From the NCBI RefSeq assembly GCF_047601025.1, contig NZ_JASGJZ010000001.1, positions 1,240,001 through 1,304,000 of the forward strand: a DNA stretch of 64,000 bases. Direction: 5' to 3'. Each line of letters begins with the position of its first letter. Position 1 is the stretch's first letter. A program made the translations under genes and the position numbers. The notes under the pieces are model-generated. The model made no database searches. It was not told where the DNA came from and saw only the letters and a list, made by a program, of their open reading frames with translations. Below, in pieces: positions 51,787 to 60,893 of this stretch. This DNA is from Pseudorhodoferax sp047601025. GTDB lineage: Bacteria > Pseudomonadota > Gammaproteobacteria > Burkholderiales > Burkholderiaceae_C.

Positions 51787-52940
51787 GCGCCGCCCCGCCG
51801 CCCACCAGTACCGGCGCCGGCCTGGAACCGTTCGGCCGCTCCGACGCCCTGTCGCTGGGCGTGGAGCTGGAGCTGCAGCTCGTCAACACCCACGACTACG
51901 ACCTCGCGCCCTATGCGCAGGACATGCTGCGGCTGATGTCCGCCCGCCGACTGCCCGGCTCGGTGGTGCCGGAGATGACCTCCAGCATGATCGAGATCTC
52001 CACCGGCGTGTGCCGCAGCGCCGGCCAGGTGCTGGACGAGCTGACCGCGCTGCGCGACGCGCTGGTGGCCTGCGCCGACAAGCTGAACATCGCCATCCTG
52101 GGCGGCGGCACGCACGCCTTCCAGCAGTGGCACGAGCAGCGCATCTACGACAAGCCGCGCTTCCGCGAGCTGTCGGCGCTGTACGGCTACCTTTCCAAGC
52201 AGTTCACGATCTTCGGCCAGCACGTGCACATCGGCTGCCCGGACGCCAACACCGCCCTGGTCACGCTGCACCAGCTGTCGCGCTACATCCCGCACTGCAT
52301 CGCGCTGTCGGCCTCCTCGCCCTACGTGCAGGGGCAGGACACGATGTTCGACTCGGCGCGGCTGAACTCGGTGTTCGCGTTCCCGCTGTCGGGCCGCGCG
52401 CCGTTCGCGCTGACCTGGGACGCGTTCGAGGCCTACTTCGACAAGATGACGCGCACCGGCGTCGTCAGGAGCATGAAGGACTTCTACTGGGACATCCGGC
52501 CCAAGCCGGAATACGGCACGATCGAGATCCGCGTGTTCGACACGCCGCTGACCGTGCAGCGCGCCGCCGCGCTGGCCGCCTACGTGCAGAGCCTGGCCGC
52601 CTGGTGCATGCACGACCGGCCCTTCGTGCCCGAGGACGACGACTACCTCGTCTACACCTACAACCGCTTCCAGGCCTGCCGCTTCGGGCTGGACGCGGTC
52701 TACGTGGACCCGGCCAGCGGCGAGCACCTGCCGCTGCGCGAGCACATCCGCGCAACCATGGAGCAGCTTGCGCCGCACGCGCGCGAGCTCGGCGCCGAGG
52801 CCGGCCTGGCGCTGCTGCGCACCGAGGTGGACCAGAACCGCAACGACGCGCGCTGGCTGCGCGAGCGCCAGGCCGAGGAGCGGCTGCTGGCCGAGGTGGT
52901 CCGCCAGGCAGCCGGCCGCTTCCGCGGCGGCGAGCCATGA
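51783..52940 (+). CDS. ybdK: Glutamate-cysteine ligase type 2-like carboxylate-amine ligase
   Basis: 385 residues, YbdK/GCS2 family, which makes weak gamma-glutamylcysteine ligase activity in E. coli. Conserved blocks: LSLGVELELQLVN near residue 25, EISTGVCRSAGQV, GGGTHAFQQW, FGQHVHIGC and YGTIEIRVFDTPLT. Its physiological substrate is uncertain. The ATG at 51783 overlaps the antiporter stop; upstream frame extension is Gly/Arg low-complexity. Confidence 0.93.
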   Translation: MSAAPPPTSTGAGLEPFGRSDALSLGVELELQLVNTHDYDLAPYAQDMLRLMSARRLPGSVVPEMTSSMIEISTGVCRSAGQVLDELTALRDALVACADKLNIAILGGGTHAFQQWHEQRIYDKPRFRELSALYGYLSKQFTIFGQHVHIGCPDANTALVTLHQLSRYIPHCIALSASSPYVQGQDTMFDSARLNSVFAFPLSGRAPFALTWDAFEAYFDKMTRTGVVRSMKDFYWDIRPKPEYGTIEIRVFDTPLTVQRAAALAAYVQSLAAWCMHDRPFVPEDDDYLVYTYNRFQACRFGLDAVYVDPASGEHLPLREHIRATMEQLAPHARELGAEAGLALLRTEVDQNRNDARWLRERQAEERLLAEVVRQAAGRFRGGEP

Positions 52941-52991
52941 CACATCCCTGCAGGTGGCCGCGGCCGCGCTGCGCAACGGACGACGACCGAC

Positions 52992-53948
52992 ATGGGTGAA
53001 TTCGACCTGATCGAGCGCTTCTTCAAGCGCCCGGTGCGCCGCGCCGCGCTGGGCGTGGGCGACGACTGCGCGCTGCTGCAGCCGGCCCCCGGCATGCAGC
53101 TGGCCGTGACCAGCGACATGCTGGTCGAGGGCCGGCACTTCCTGCCCACGGTGGACCCGCGCGCGCTGGGCCACAAGGCGCTGGCCGTGAACCTGTCGGA
53201 CCTGGCCGCCTGCGGCGCCCGGCCGCTCGCCTTCACGCTGGCGCTGGCGCTGCCGGCGGCCGATGCGGCCTGGCTGGCGCCGTTCGCCGAGGGCCTGCTG
53301 GCGCTGGCCGACGCGCACGGCTGCGAGCTGGTCGGCGGCGACACCACGCGCGGCCCGCTGAACATCTGCATCACCGCCTTCGGCGAAGTGCCGCGCGGGC
53401 AGGCGCTGCTGCGCTCGGGCGCGCGGCCGGGCGACGAGATCTACGTCAGCGGCACGGTGGGCGACGCGCGGCTGGCGCTGGAGGTGTTCCGCGGCACGCT
53501 GTCCGTGCCGCAGGAGGTGTTCGCGCCGGCGCGCGCGCGCATGGAGCGGCCCGAGCCGCGCAGCGTGCTGGGCCAGGCGCTGCGCGGCGTGGCCTCGGCC
53601 GCGGTGGACGTGAGCGACGGGCTGCTCGGCGACCTGGGCCACGTGCTGAAGGCCTCGGGCGTCGGCGCGCGCATCGACGCCGCGGCCGCGCGCACGCTAA
53701 TGGCCACGCCGCCCGGCGTGCTGACGGACGCGCAGACGCTGCAGTTCGCGCTGGCCGGCGGCGACGACTACGAGCTGGTGTTCACCGCGCCGGCCACGGC
53801 GCGCGGTGGCGTCAAGGGCGCCAGCGTGCACGCCGGCCTGCAGGTCACGCGCATCGGCCGCGTCGAGGCCACGCCGGGCGTGCGCGTGGTCGAACCGGAC
53901 GGCCGGCCCGTCGATGCGCGCTTCGCCTCGTTCGACCATTTCGGCTGA
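52992..53948 (+). CDS. thiL: Thiamine-monophosphate kinase
   Basis: 318 residues. It phosphorylates thiamine monophosphate to thiamine diphosphate, the last step of cofactor synthesis. The N-terminal MGEFDLIERFFKRP and GVGDDCALLQP (Mg-binding DD) and the later VNLSDLAACGARPL, LVGGDTTRGP and AVDVSDGLLGDLGH are diagnostic of the PurM/ThiL fold. It starts 51 bases after ybdK. The lipoprotein gene begins inside its 3' end, a 35-base overlap. Confidence 0.97.
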   Translation: MGEFDLIERFFKRPVRRAALGVGDDCALLQPAPGMQLAVTSDMLVEGRHFLPTVDPRALGHKALAVNLSDLAACGARPLAFTLALALPAADAAWLAPFAEGLLALADAHGCELVGGDTTRGPLNICITAFGEVPRGQALLRSGARPGDEIYVSGTVGDARLALEVFRGTLSVPQEVFAPARARMERPEPRSVLGQALRGVASAAVDVSDGLLGDLGHVLKASGVGARIDAAAARTLMATPPGVLTDAQTLQFALAGGDDYELVFTAPATARGGVKGASVHAGLQVTRIGRVEATPGVRVVEPDGRPVDARFASFDHFG

Positions 53949-54678
53949 GGGCCGGCGCGCCGCCCTGGCGGCGCTGGGCACGCTGCCGCTGACCCTTCTG
54001 GCCGGCTGCGCCGGCGCGCCGGCGCCGCAGGGCCGCGTGCGCGGCGAGGCGGCCTCCTCCGGCGAGCTGCTGCAGTCCGACACCAACCGCATGGCCACGC
54101 TGGCCATGCGCGACAACATGGACAGCCTGATGCGGCTGGCCGACAAGCTGTACCGGCGCAACCCGATCGCGTGGCGCCGCGCGGGCCTGGCCAGCCGCGA
54201 CGACGCGCTGGACCGCCTGGCCGCCGCGATCCGCCAGCAGCAGCCGCCGGCCGCGCTGCAGGGCCGGCGCGACGTGGCGGCGCTGGCGCTGGCCCTGGCG
54301 CCGGACTTCGTGGGCGACCGCGTCGGCGCCTTCGTCTACGCCCTGGCCGACATGCTGGTCGCCGCGCACGGCGGCCGCACCCACTTCACGCTGCTCGACA
54401 GCCTGGAGCCGCAGCACCTGTACAACGCCGCGCGCAACGTGGAGGCCGCCGCCTGGCTGCTGGCGACGCGGCGCGGCGCGGACGGCCGGCCGCTGCTGCT
54501 GGCCGACGAGATCGGCGCGCAGGAGCGCAACCTGAGCTTCGAGCGCGAGTTCGGCAAGATCGTCGCCCGGCTGGACCTGCTGGCCGCCTACCTGACCGAG
54601 AAGTACCGCCGCGCCGCGATCGGCTACGTGCAGACCCTGGTGGGCGGGCAGTTCCTGCAGTTCCTGCCGGTGCGCTAG
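53914..54678 (+). CDS. Predicted outer or inner membrane lipoprotein, unknown function
   Basis: 254 residues. The N-terminus MRASPRSTISAEGRRAALAA leads into a hydrophobic stretch ending in LTLLAGC; C32 is a good lipobox cysteine. The mature part is helical with no recognisable catalytic motif; segments such as HFTLLDSLEPQHLYNAARNV may be useful for family searches. The start is inferred: the ATG at 53914 is the only one giving a proper signal peptide, and it lies inside thiL. It is followed 51 bases later by hemE. Confidence 0.75.
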   Translation: MRASPRSTISAEGRRAALAALGTLPLTLLAGCAGAPAPQGRVRGEAASSGELLQSDTNRMATLAMRDNMDSLMRLADKLYRRNPIAWRRAGLASRDDALDRLAAAIRQQQPPAALQGRRDVAALALALAPDFVGDRVGAFVYALADMLVAAHGGRTHFTLLDSLEPQHLYNAARNVEAAAWLLATRRGADGRPLLLADEIGAQERNLSFEREFGKIVARLDLLAAYLTEKYRRAAIGYVQTLVGGQFLQFLPVR

Positions 54679-54729
54679 CCGCCGGCCGCGGGCCGGGGCG
54701 GCCGCACCCCCTGCGCGACAATCGCCGCC

Positions 54730-55815
54730 ATGTTTGCCCCGCTCCAGAACGACAGCTTCCTGCGCGCCTGCCTGCGCCAGGCCACCGACCACACGCCCGT
54801 CTGGCTGATGCGCCAGGCCGGCCGCTACCTGCCCGAGTACCGCGCCACGCGCGCGAAGGCCGGCAGCTTCATGGGGCTGGCGACGAACCCGGACTACGCG
54901 ACCGAGGTCACGCTGCAGCCGCTGGCGCGCTATCCGCTGGACGCGGCCATCCTGTTCAGCGACATCCTGACCGTGCCGGACGCGATGGGCCTGGGCCTGT
55001 CGTTCGCGCTCGGCGAAGGCCCGCGCTTCGCGCACCCGGTGCGCGACGAGGCCGCGGTGCAGCGGCTGGCCGTGCCGGACATGGACGAGCTGCGCTACGT
55101 GTTCGACGCCGTGGCCTCGATCCGCCGCGCGCTGAACGGCCGGGTCCCGCTGATCGGCTTCTCTGGCAGCCCCTGGACGCTGGCCTGCTACATGGTCGAG
55201 GGCCAGGGCTCGGACGACTACCGCCTGGTCAAGACCATGCTGTACGCCCGGCCGGACCTGATGCACCGCATGCTGCAGGTCAACGCCGACGCCGTGGCGG
55301 CGTACCTGAACGCGCAGATCCAGGCCGGCGCCCAGGCGGTGATGCTGTTCGACAGCTGGGGCGGCGTGCTGGCCGACGGGGCGTTCCAGCAGTTCAGCCT
55401 GGCCTACACGCAGCAGGTGCTGCGCCGGCTGGAGACCGTGCACGCCGGCCAGCGCATCCCGCGCATCGTCTTCACCAAGGGCGGCAGCCCCTGGCTGCAG
55501 GAGATGGCGGACCTGGACTGCGAGGTGCTGGGCCTGGACTGGACGGTGGACCTGGGCCGCGCCCGCGCCGAGGTCGGCGACCGCAAGGCCCTGCAGGGCA
55601 ACCTGGACCCGAACGTGCTGTTCGCGCCGCCGGCGGCGATCGAGGCCGAGGTCGCGCGCCTGCTGCAGCGCTTCGGCACCCCGCACCAGGGCGCCGGCCA
55701 GGGGCCCACGCACGTGTTCAACCTGGGCCACGGCATCAGCCAGCACACGCCGCCGGAGCACGTGCGGGCGCTGGTGGAAGCGGTCCACACGCACTCGCGG
55801 CGCCTGCGCGGCTGA
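54730..55815 (+). CDS. hemE: Uroporphyrinogen decarboxylase
   Basis: 361 residues. It decarboxylates four acetate groups of uroporphyrinogen III to give coproporphyrinogen III in heme synthesis. The N-terminal signature WLMRQAGRYLPEYRATR, the second signature GFSGSPWTLACYMVEGQGS and the C-terminal HVFNLGHGISQHTPPEHV are intact. ATG at 54730. Promoter or Shine-Dalgarno signals are weak (GCGACAATCGCCGCC), so it may be read from the thiL-lipoprotein transcript. Confidence 0.98.
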   Translation: MFAPLQNDSFLRACLRQATDHTPVWLMRQAGRYLPEYRATRAKAGSFMGLATNPDYATEVTLQPLARYPLDAAILFSDILTVPDAMGLGLSFALGEGPRFAHPVRDEAAVQRLAVPDMDELRYVFDAVASIRRALNGRVPLIGFSGSPWTLACYMVEGQGSDDYRLVKTMLYARPDLMHRMLQVNADAVAAYLNAQIQAGAQAVMLFDSWGGVLADGAFQQFSLAYTQQVLRRLETVHAGQRIPRIVFTKGGSPWLQEMADLDCEVLGLDWTVDLGRARAEVGDRKALQGNLDPNVLFAPPAAIEAEVARLLQRFGTPHQGAGQGPTHVFNLGHGISQHTPPEHVRALVEAVHTHSRRLRG

Positions 55816-56175
55816 GGGCGGCCGCGGGCGCGCAGGCACCGGCGCGCAGCCCGGGCGGCACGGAGAAGCCGGCCCCGCGTTACTTATGCACAAAACAAGG
55901 GATGCTTGCGGGGCCGCTGTCAAGCCCCTTCGCCTCCCCGCTACAAAACCCATAGCCATCGCAAGCCGTTGATTCATATGGAGTTGTGGATTTGCTTTTT
56001 TTACGGGCAACGTGGCGCCAGGCCTTGATTTGCAAGGGTTTGGCACAGGCGCGCCGGCGCTATCAACAAAGTTATCCACAGGAATTCTGGATGACTCGCA
56101 AACGAGCCTGGAATCAACGACTTAAGCCCGATACCTTGAGACCACTTCAACAATCCACGGCGGGAGGCGCCGGCC
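55816..56175. promoter_or_regulatory. AT-richer hemE-priA spacer with DnaA boxes
   Basis: 360 bases with far more A/T than the surrounding genes and no convincing gene (a 65-codon frame from 55986 looks accidental). A perfect DnaA box TTATCCACA is at 56072-56080, and TGTGGATTT at 55985-55993 is a weaker reverse box. T7 is at 55996-56002. A 9-bp inverted repeat (55870-55878 with 55908-55916) enclosing 29 bases is near the hemE end. The DnaA box is 96 bases before the priA ATG, so DnaA may act on priA transcription or bind here as a titration site. GGGAGG lies eight bases before the ATG. Confidence 0.65.
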
Positions 56176-58311
56176 ATGGCTGAACGCCTGCCGGTCGTCG
56201 TGCAGCTGCCGGCGCACAGCGCGCTGTCCGGCCCGCTGAGCTACGCGAGCGAGCGGGCGCTTGCGCCCGGAACCCTGGTGCGCGTGCCGCTGGGCAAGCG
56301 CGAGACGCTGGGGGTGGTGTGGGACGGAGAGGCCGAGCCGGGGCCGGGCGAGGTGCGGCCGGTGGCCGCGGTGCTGGACGGCATCGCGCCGCTGTCGGCC
56401 GCCTGGCGGCAGCTGGTCGGCTTCGCCGCCGGCTACTACCAGCGCGCGCTGGGCGAGGTGGCGCTGGCCGCCCTGCCGCCGCAGCTGCGCGAGCTGGACG
56501 CCGCGCAGTGGCAGCGCCGGCTCGGCCGCAAGGCCCGCGGCGCAGGCGCCGGGGACGCCGCCGCGCCGGACCCGGCCCCCGTCCCGGCGCCCAGCGCCGA
56601 GCAGGCGGCCGCGCTGGCCCGGCTGCGCAGCGAGGCCGGCCCCTTCCTGCTGTTCGGCAGCACCGGCAGCGGCAAGACCGAGGTCTACCTGCGCGCGGTG
56701 CAGGAGCTGCTGGCGGCGGACCCGGCGGCGCAGGCCCTGGTCATGGTGCCGGAGATCAACCTGACGCCGCAGCTGCAGGCGCGCTTCGCGGCCCGCTTCG
56801 CGCCGCTGTACGGCCCGCAGGCGCTGGTCGCGCTGCACAGCGGCATGACGCCGGCGCAGCGCCTGGCCAGCTGGCTGGCGGCCCACGCCGGCGCGGCCGC
56901 CGGCGGCGCGCGCATCGTGCTGGGCACGCGCATGGCGGTCTTCGCCTCCATGCCCGGCCTGCGGCTGATCGTGGTCGACGAGGAGCACGACCCCAGCTAC
57001 AAGCAGCAGGAAGGCGCCCGCTACTCGGCCCGCGACCTGGCCGTCTACCGCGCCCGGCAGGAGAGCCGGCGCGCCGGCGACCCGCAGCACTGCCGGGTGC
57101 TGCTGGGCTCGGCCACGCCCTCGCTGGAGAGCTGGCACCACAGCCGCCCGGCCGCCGAGGGCGGGCGCTACCAGCGGCTGGCCATGCCCAGCCGCATCGG
57201 CGCCGGCCGGCTGCCGGCGGTGCGCCTGGTCGACATGGGCCTGGTGCCGCGCCACACGCAGATCGCGCCGGCGCTGGTGGCGGCCATCGCCGAGCGCATC
57301 GCGCGCGGCGAGCAGTCCATGCTGCTGCTGAACCGGCGCGGCTACGCGCCGGTGCTGGGCTGCGCCAGCTGCGACTGGAAGAGCCTGTGCCCGCACTGCA
57401 GCGCCTACCGCGTGTTCCACAAGATCGACCGCTCGCTGCGCTGCCACCACTGCGGCTTCGCCGAGCGCGTGCCGCAGGCCTGCCCCGAATGCGGCGACGT
57501 GGACCTGGCGCCGATCGGCCGCGGCACCGAGCGGCTGGAGGAACACCTGGAGCACCTGCTGGCGCACGTGGAGCGGCCCGGCGCCGCCGACGGCGAGAGC
57601 CCCCGCGCGCGCGTGCTGCGCATCGACGCCGACAGCACGCGCCGCAAGGGCGCGCTGGAGGAGCAGCTGGCCCGGGTGCACGCCGGCACCGTCGACGTGC
57701 TGGTCGGCACGCAGATGATCGCCAAGGGCCACGACTTCCGGCGCATCACGCTGGTGGCGGCCGTGAACCCGGACGGCGCGCTGTTCTCCAGCGACTTCCG
57801 CGCGCCGGAGCGGCTGTTCGCGCTGCTGATGCAGGCCGCCGGCCGCGCCGGCCGCGACGCGGCGCAGGGCGCGGCCAGCGAGATGTGGATCCAGACCGCG
57901 CACCCGCAGCACCCGCTGTTCGCGGCGCTGCGCCGGCACGACTTCCCGGCCTTCGCCGCGGCCCAGCTGGCCGAGCGCCAGCAGGCCGGCATGCCGCCGT
58001 TCAGCCACCAGGCGCTGGTGCGGGCCGAGGCGCGCACCCAGCAGGCGGCCCAGGCCTTCCTGGCGCAGGCCGGCGCCGACGCCGAGGCGCTGCCCGGCGC
58101 CGACCTGGTCAGCCGCTACCCGCCGGTGCCGATGGCGGTCCAGCGCGTGGCCAACGTGGAGCGCGCGCAGATGCTGGTCGAAAGCGACTCGCGCGCGGCG
58201 CTGCAGCAGTTCCTGGCGGCTTGGCAGCCGGTGCTGCACGCCACCCGGCGCGCGGCCGGCATCGAGGGCGTGCTGCGCTGGGCGGTGGACGTGGACCCGC
58301 TGGCGGTCTAG
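56176..58311 (+). CDS. priA: Primosomal protein N' (replication restart helicase PriA)
   Basis: 711 residues. PriA recognises stalled forks, recruits PriB/DnaT-DnaC-DnaB and restarts replication. The 3'-end binding domain begins VVVQLPAHSALSGPLSYA. Walker A is GSTGSGKTEVY, Walker B contains DEEHDPSYKQQ. Four zinc pairs follow: CASC, CPHC, CHHC and CPEC. Helicase motifs V-VI include LVGTQMIAKGHDF and LLMQAAGRAGRD. ATG at 56176. Its TAG stop shares the palindrome CTAG with the convergent gene's stop. Confidence 0.97.
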   Translation: MAERLPVVVQLPAHSALSGPLSYASERALAPGTLVRVPLGKRETLGVVWDGEAEPGPGEVRPVAAVLDGIAPLSAAWRQLVGFAAGYYQRALGEVALAALPPQLRELDAAQWQRRLGRKARGAGAGDAAAPDPAPVPAPSAEQAAALARLRSEAGPFLLFGSTGSGKTEVYLRAVQELLAADPAAQALVMVPEINLTPQLQARFAARFAPLYGPQALVALHSGMTPAQRLASWLAAHAGAAAGGARIVLGTRMAVFASMPGLRLIVVDEEHDPSYKQQEGARYSARDLAVYRARQESRRAGDPQHCRVLLGSATPSLESWHHSRPAAEGGRYQRLAMPSRIGAGRLPAVRLVDMGLVPRHTQIAPALVAAIAERIARGEQSMLLLNRRGYAPVLGCASCDWKSLCPHCSAYRVFHKIDRSLRCHHCGFAERVPQACPECGDVDLAPIGRGTERLEEHLEHLLAHVERPGAADGESPRARVLRIDADSTRRKGALEEQLARVHAGTVDVLVGTQMIAKGHDFRRITLVAAVNPDGALFSSDFRAPERLFALLMQAAGRAGRDAAQGAASEMWIQTAHPQHPLFAALRRHDFPAFAAAQLAERQQAGMPPFSHQALVRAEARTQQAAQAFLAQAGADAEALPGADLVSRYPPVPMAVQRVANVERAQMLVESDSRAALQQFLAAWQPVLHATRRAAGIEGVLRWAVDVDPLAV

Positions 58312-59567
58312 GCCACCACGCCGCCGATCAGCTCGCGCGCGAAGCGGTTGCGGCCGGCCTCGAACCAGGCCGGCGCGTAGCGCGCGGCGATCCGGCGCGC
58401 GGCGGTGGCGCTGGCGGGCGTGTGCAGCAGCAGCCGCACGGCCTCGCGCGCGCTGCACTGGGCCGGGTTCCACAGCGCGGCAGCGCCGCTTTCGACCGTG
58501 CGCTGGGCCACCTTCAGCTTCTCGAAATCGGCCGGCAGGATCAGTTGCGGCTTGCCGGCCAGCAGCGTGCGGCAGACCATCGCGGTCGAGCCGTGGTTGA
58601 CCACCGCATCGGCCTCGGCCAGCACGCGCTCCAGCCGCATCGGCTCGCGCAGCACGCGCACGCCGGTGTTGCGGTAGCGCTCCAGCACCTCGTCGGGCGC
58701 GTCGCGCCAAACGCACAGCGTCACCGCGTCGGACAGCAGCAGCTCGTCGAGCAGCGCCGTGGCGCCGACCGCGCTGCGCAGGTAGGCGAACACGCGGCGG
58801 CGCTGCCAGCCCTCGGGCCAGGGCACGTCCACGGTGTCGCCGGGGGCGCCCAGCGGCCCGATCCACAGGCCGTCCGTGCGCGGCCCGTAGGGGTCGATCT
58901 CGGGAATGCACTCGAAGACCAGCCGCGGGTGGCGCAGGATGGCCGCCAGCGAGGTCGGCCGCGCCGCGCCGAAGGCTCGGCCGACCCGGGTGATCGTCTC
59001 GGACACGGCGGCCGCGCGTTCGGCGGCGCGCTGTCCGAGCGGCGACTGCGCGCGCACGCAGGCATAGGGCGGGCAGTCCGGCGGCGGCGCGTCGAAGCCG
59101 TTGCTGATCTGCACGGCCGGCACGTCCAGCAGCTGGCAGGCCAGCTGCGCGGCGGGCGCGTAGTCCAGCACCACGCATTCGGGCGCCTCCTGCTCCAGCA
59201 GCCGGGCCCAGGCCTGCACCGCCTCGAGCAGCCGGTCGGCGCGGTCGAAGCCGGCCGACTGCAGCACGTCGGCGAACGAATCGGCGCGGAAATCCACACC
59301 GAAGGTCTGCTGCTCCAGCACCGGCGCGACGAAGCGGCGGTGGTTCAGGCCGGCCAGCGGCGCGGCGTCGCGCTGGCTGCGCGGCAGCACCCAGACCGGC
59401 TCGCCGCCCTGCTGCTCGATCATGCGCGCCACGGCCAGCAGCCGCGCCAGGCGGCCGAAGTTGCGGCCGTGCTCCCAGGCCAGCAGCACGCGCGGCCGGC
59501 GCCGCTGTGCCATCCAGCGCGGCCAGTGCGCCTCCGGCCGTTCCCGTTCGATGGTGTCCATACGCAT
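58308..59567 (-). CDS. GT-B (GT1/MurG-like) glycosyltransferase
   Basis: About 419 residues in a two-Rossmann layout. The N-terminal half starts RRPRVLLAWEHGRNFGRLA, with VVLDYAPAAQLACQLL in the middle. The C-terminal half has VFAYLRSAVGATALL, ADAVVNHGSTAMVCRTLLAG and PQLILPADFEK, resembling the UDP-sugar-binding region of GT1-type enzymes (a nucleotide-binding HGG-like turn is NHGST). The acceptor is unknown. ATGs at 59567 and 59561 are both possible. No pathway partners lie beside it; it is convergent with priA, sharing CTAG. Confidence 0.78.
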   Translation of the reverse strand: MRMDTIERERPEAHWPRWMAQRRRPRVLLAWEHGRNFGRLARLLAVARMIEQQGGEPVWVLPRSQRDAAPLAGLNHRRFVAPVLEQQTFGVDFRADSFADVLQSAGFDRADRLLEAVQAWARLLEQEAPECVVLDYAPAAQLACQLLDVPAVQISNGFDAPPPDCPPYACVRAQSPLGQRAAERAAAVSETITRVGRAFGAARPTSLAAILRHPRLVFECIPEIDPYGPRTDGLWIGPLGAPGDTVDVPWPEGWQRRRVFAYLRSAVGATALLDELLLSDAVTLCVWRDAPDEVLERYRNTGVRVLREPMRLERVLAEADAVVNHGSTAMVCRTLLAGKPQLILPADFEKLKVAQRTVESGAAALWNPAQCSAREAVRLLLHTPASATAARRIAARYAPAWFEAGRNRFARELIGGVVA

Positions 59568-59697
59568 ACATTCAATTTCGTCTGGAGAAATGTATGCATT
59601 GCACGTCGATGCGCCCAGCCACTTGTTCACGGCGGCCGGCCCTGGATCGGCGGGCCGGGGCGCCTGGTGCGCCGCGCGCCGGCCTCCGCGCAGGGCC

Positions 59698-60492
59698 TCA
59701 GCGCCCGTCAGCGAGCGCCCGCCGAAGCCAGCCCAGGCCGGCGCGGGTGCCCGATGCGGGCCGGTATTCGCAGCCGACCCAGCCCGCGTAGCCCAGCGCA
59801 TCGAGCACGCCGAACAGGTGCGGATAGTTCAGCTCGCCGGTGTCGGGCTCGTGCCGCGCCGGCACGCCGGCGATCTGGATGTGGCCGACGCGGCCGGTCG
59901 GCAGGTAGCGGCGCAGCTTGGTCTCCAGGTCGCCCTCGACGATCTGGCAGTGGTACAGGTCCATCTGCACGGCCAGGCCGGCGCTGCCGACGGCCTCGAC
60001 CACGGCATGGGCCTGCTCCTGGCGCTGCAGGAAGTAGCCCGGCATGTCGCGCCCGTTGATCGGCTCGATCAGCACGGTGCGGCCGGCCGCGCGGGCCTGC
60101 TCGGCGGCCCAGGACAGGTTGCGGCAGTACTGGTCGTGCAGCCGGGCCGGGTCGGCGCCGGCGGGCACCAGGCCGGCCATCACGTGCAGGCGCGGGCAGC
60201 CGAGCCGTTCGGCGTAGTCGAGCGCTTGCGCGAAGCCGCTGCGGAACTCGGCTTCGCGCTCCGGCAGCGCGGCCAGGCCGCGCTCGCCGGCCTCGAAGTC
60301 GCCCGGCGGGGCGTTGAACAACACCTGTTCGAGCCCGGCGTCGACCAGCCGGGCCGCGATCTCGCGCGCGTCGAAGGCATAGGGGAACAGGAACTCCACG
60401 CCGGCGAAGCCGTCCCCGGCCGCCGCCGCGAAGCGGTCCAGGAACGCATGTTCGTGGTACATCATGCTGAGATTGGCGGCGAAGCGTGGCAT
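59698..60492 (-). CDS. hyi: Hydroxypyruvate isomerase
   Basis: 264 residues, TIM-barrel AP-endonuclease-2 superfamily. It interconverts hydroxypyruvate and tartronate semialdehyde in glyoxylate use. The metal and catalytic blocks are VLIEPINGRDMPGYFL, MDLYHCQIVEGDL and HIQIAGVPARHEPDTGELNY. The ATG at 60492 is preceded by GGAG five bases away. No gcl or glxR neighbours are in the window, so the paralogous possibility of another sugar isomerase remains. Confidence 0.9.
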   Translation of the reverse strand: MPRFAANLSMMYHEHAFLDRFAAAAGDGFAGVEFLFPYAFDAREIAARLVDAGLEQVLFNAPPGDFEAGERGLAALPEREAEFRSGFAQALDYAERLGCPRLHVMAGLVPAGADPARLHDQYCRNLSWAAEQARAAGRTVLIEPINGRDMPGYFLQRQEQAHAVVEAVGSAGLAVQMDLYHCQIVEGDLETKLRRYLPTGRVGHIQIAGVPARHEPDTGELNYPHLFGVLDALGYAGWVGCEYRPASGTRAGLGWLRRALADGR

Positions 60493-60641
60493 GGGAACTC
60501 CGGGAGCGGCAAAACGCGGGCCGTCCTTGTACCACCCGCCGCCAGCGGCCGCGAACCTTGACCTGCGTCTACCCGCCCGGGCCGCGCGGCGCTACAGTGT
60601 CCATGGGGCCGGGGTCCGCCCGGCCCGCCAACGGAGACCGC

Positions 60642-60863
60642 ATGTTCCCTGAATACCGCGAACTGATCACCCAGCTCAAAACCAGCGACAACCGCTTCCT
60701 GCACCTGTTCGACAAGCACAACGCGCTCGACCAGCGGATCAAGAACATGGAATCCCACATCGAGCCCGGCGGGCCGGTGGAGATCGAGAACCTCAAGAAG
60801 GAGAAGCTGGCGCTGAAGGACGAGCTGTACGCGATCCTGCGCAAGGCCAGCGCCGCGCACTGA
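60642..60863 (+). CDS. DUF465 (YdcH-like) small coiled-coil protein
   Basis: 73 residues. The sequence MFPEYRELITQLKTSDNRFL, LFDKHNALDQRIKNME and EIENLKKEKLALKDELYAIL is the YdcH/SlyX-like DUF465 coiled coil, common and uncharacterised in proteobacteria. ACGGAG lies six bases before the ATG at 60642. It is convergent with the sensor kinase gene. Confidence 0.93.
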   Translation: MFPEYRELITQLKTSDNRFLHLFDKHNALDQRIKNMESHIEPGGPVEIENLKKEKLALKDELYAILRKASAAH

Positions 60864-60893
60864 ACCATCGCGCCCCGGCACAGGACCGGCGCT

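Noticed and set aside
55986..56183. Possible 65-residue gene between hemE and priA
   Set aside because: It overlaps the DnaA box region and the priA start, has no ribosome-binding site and resembles no family I know.
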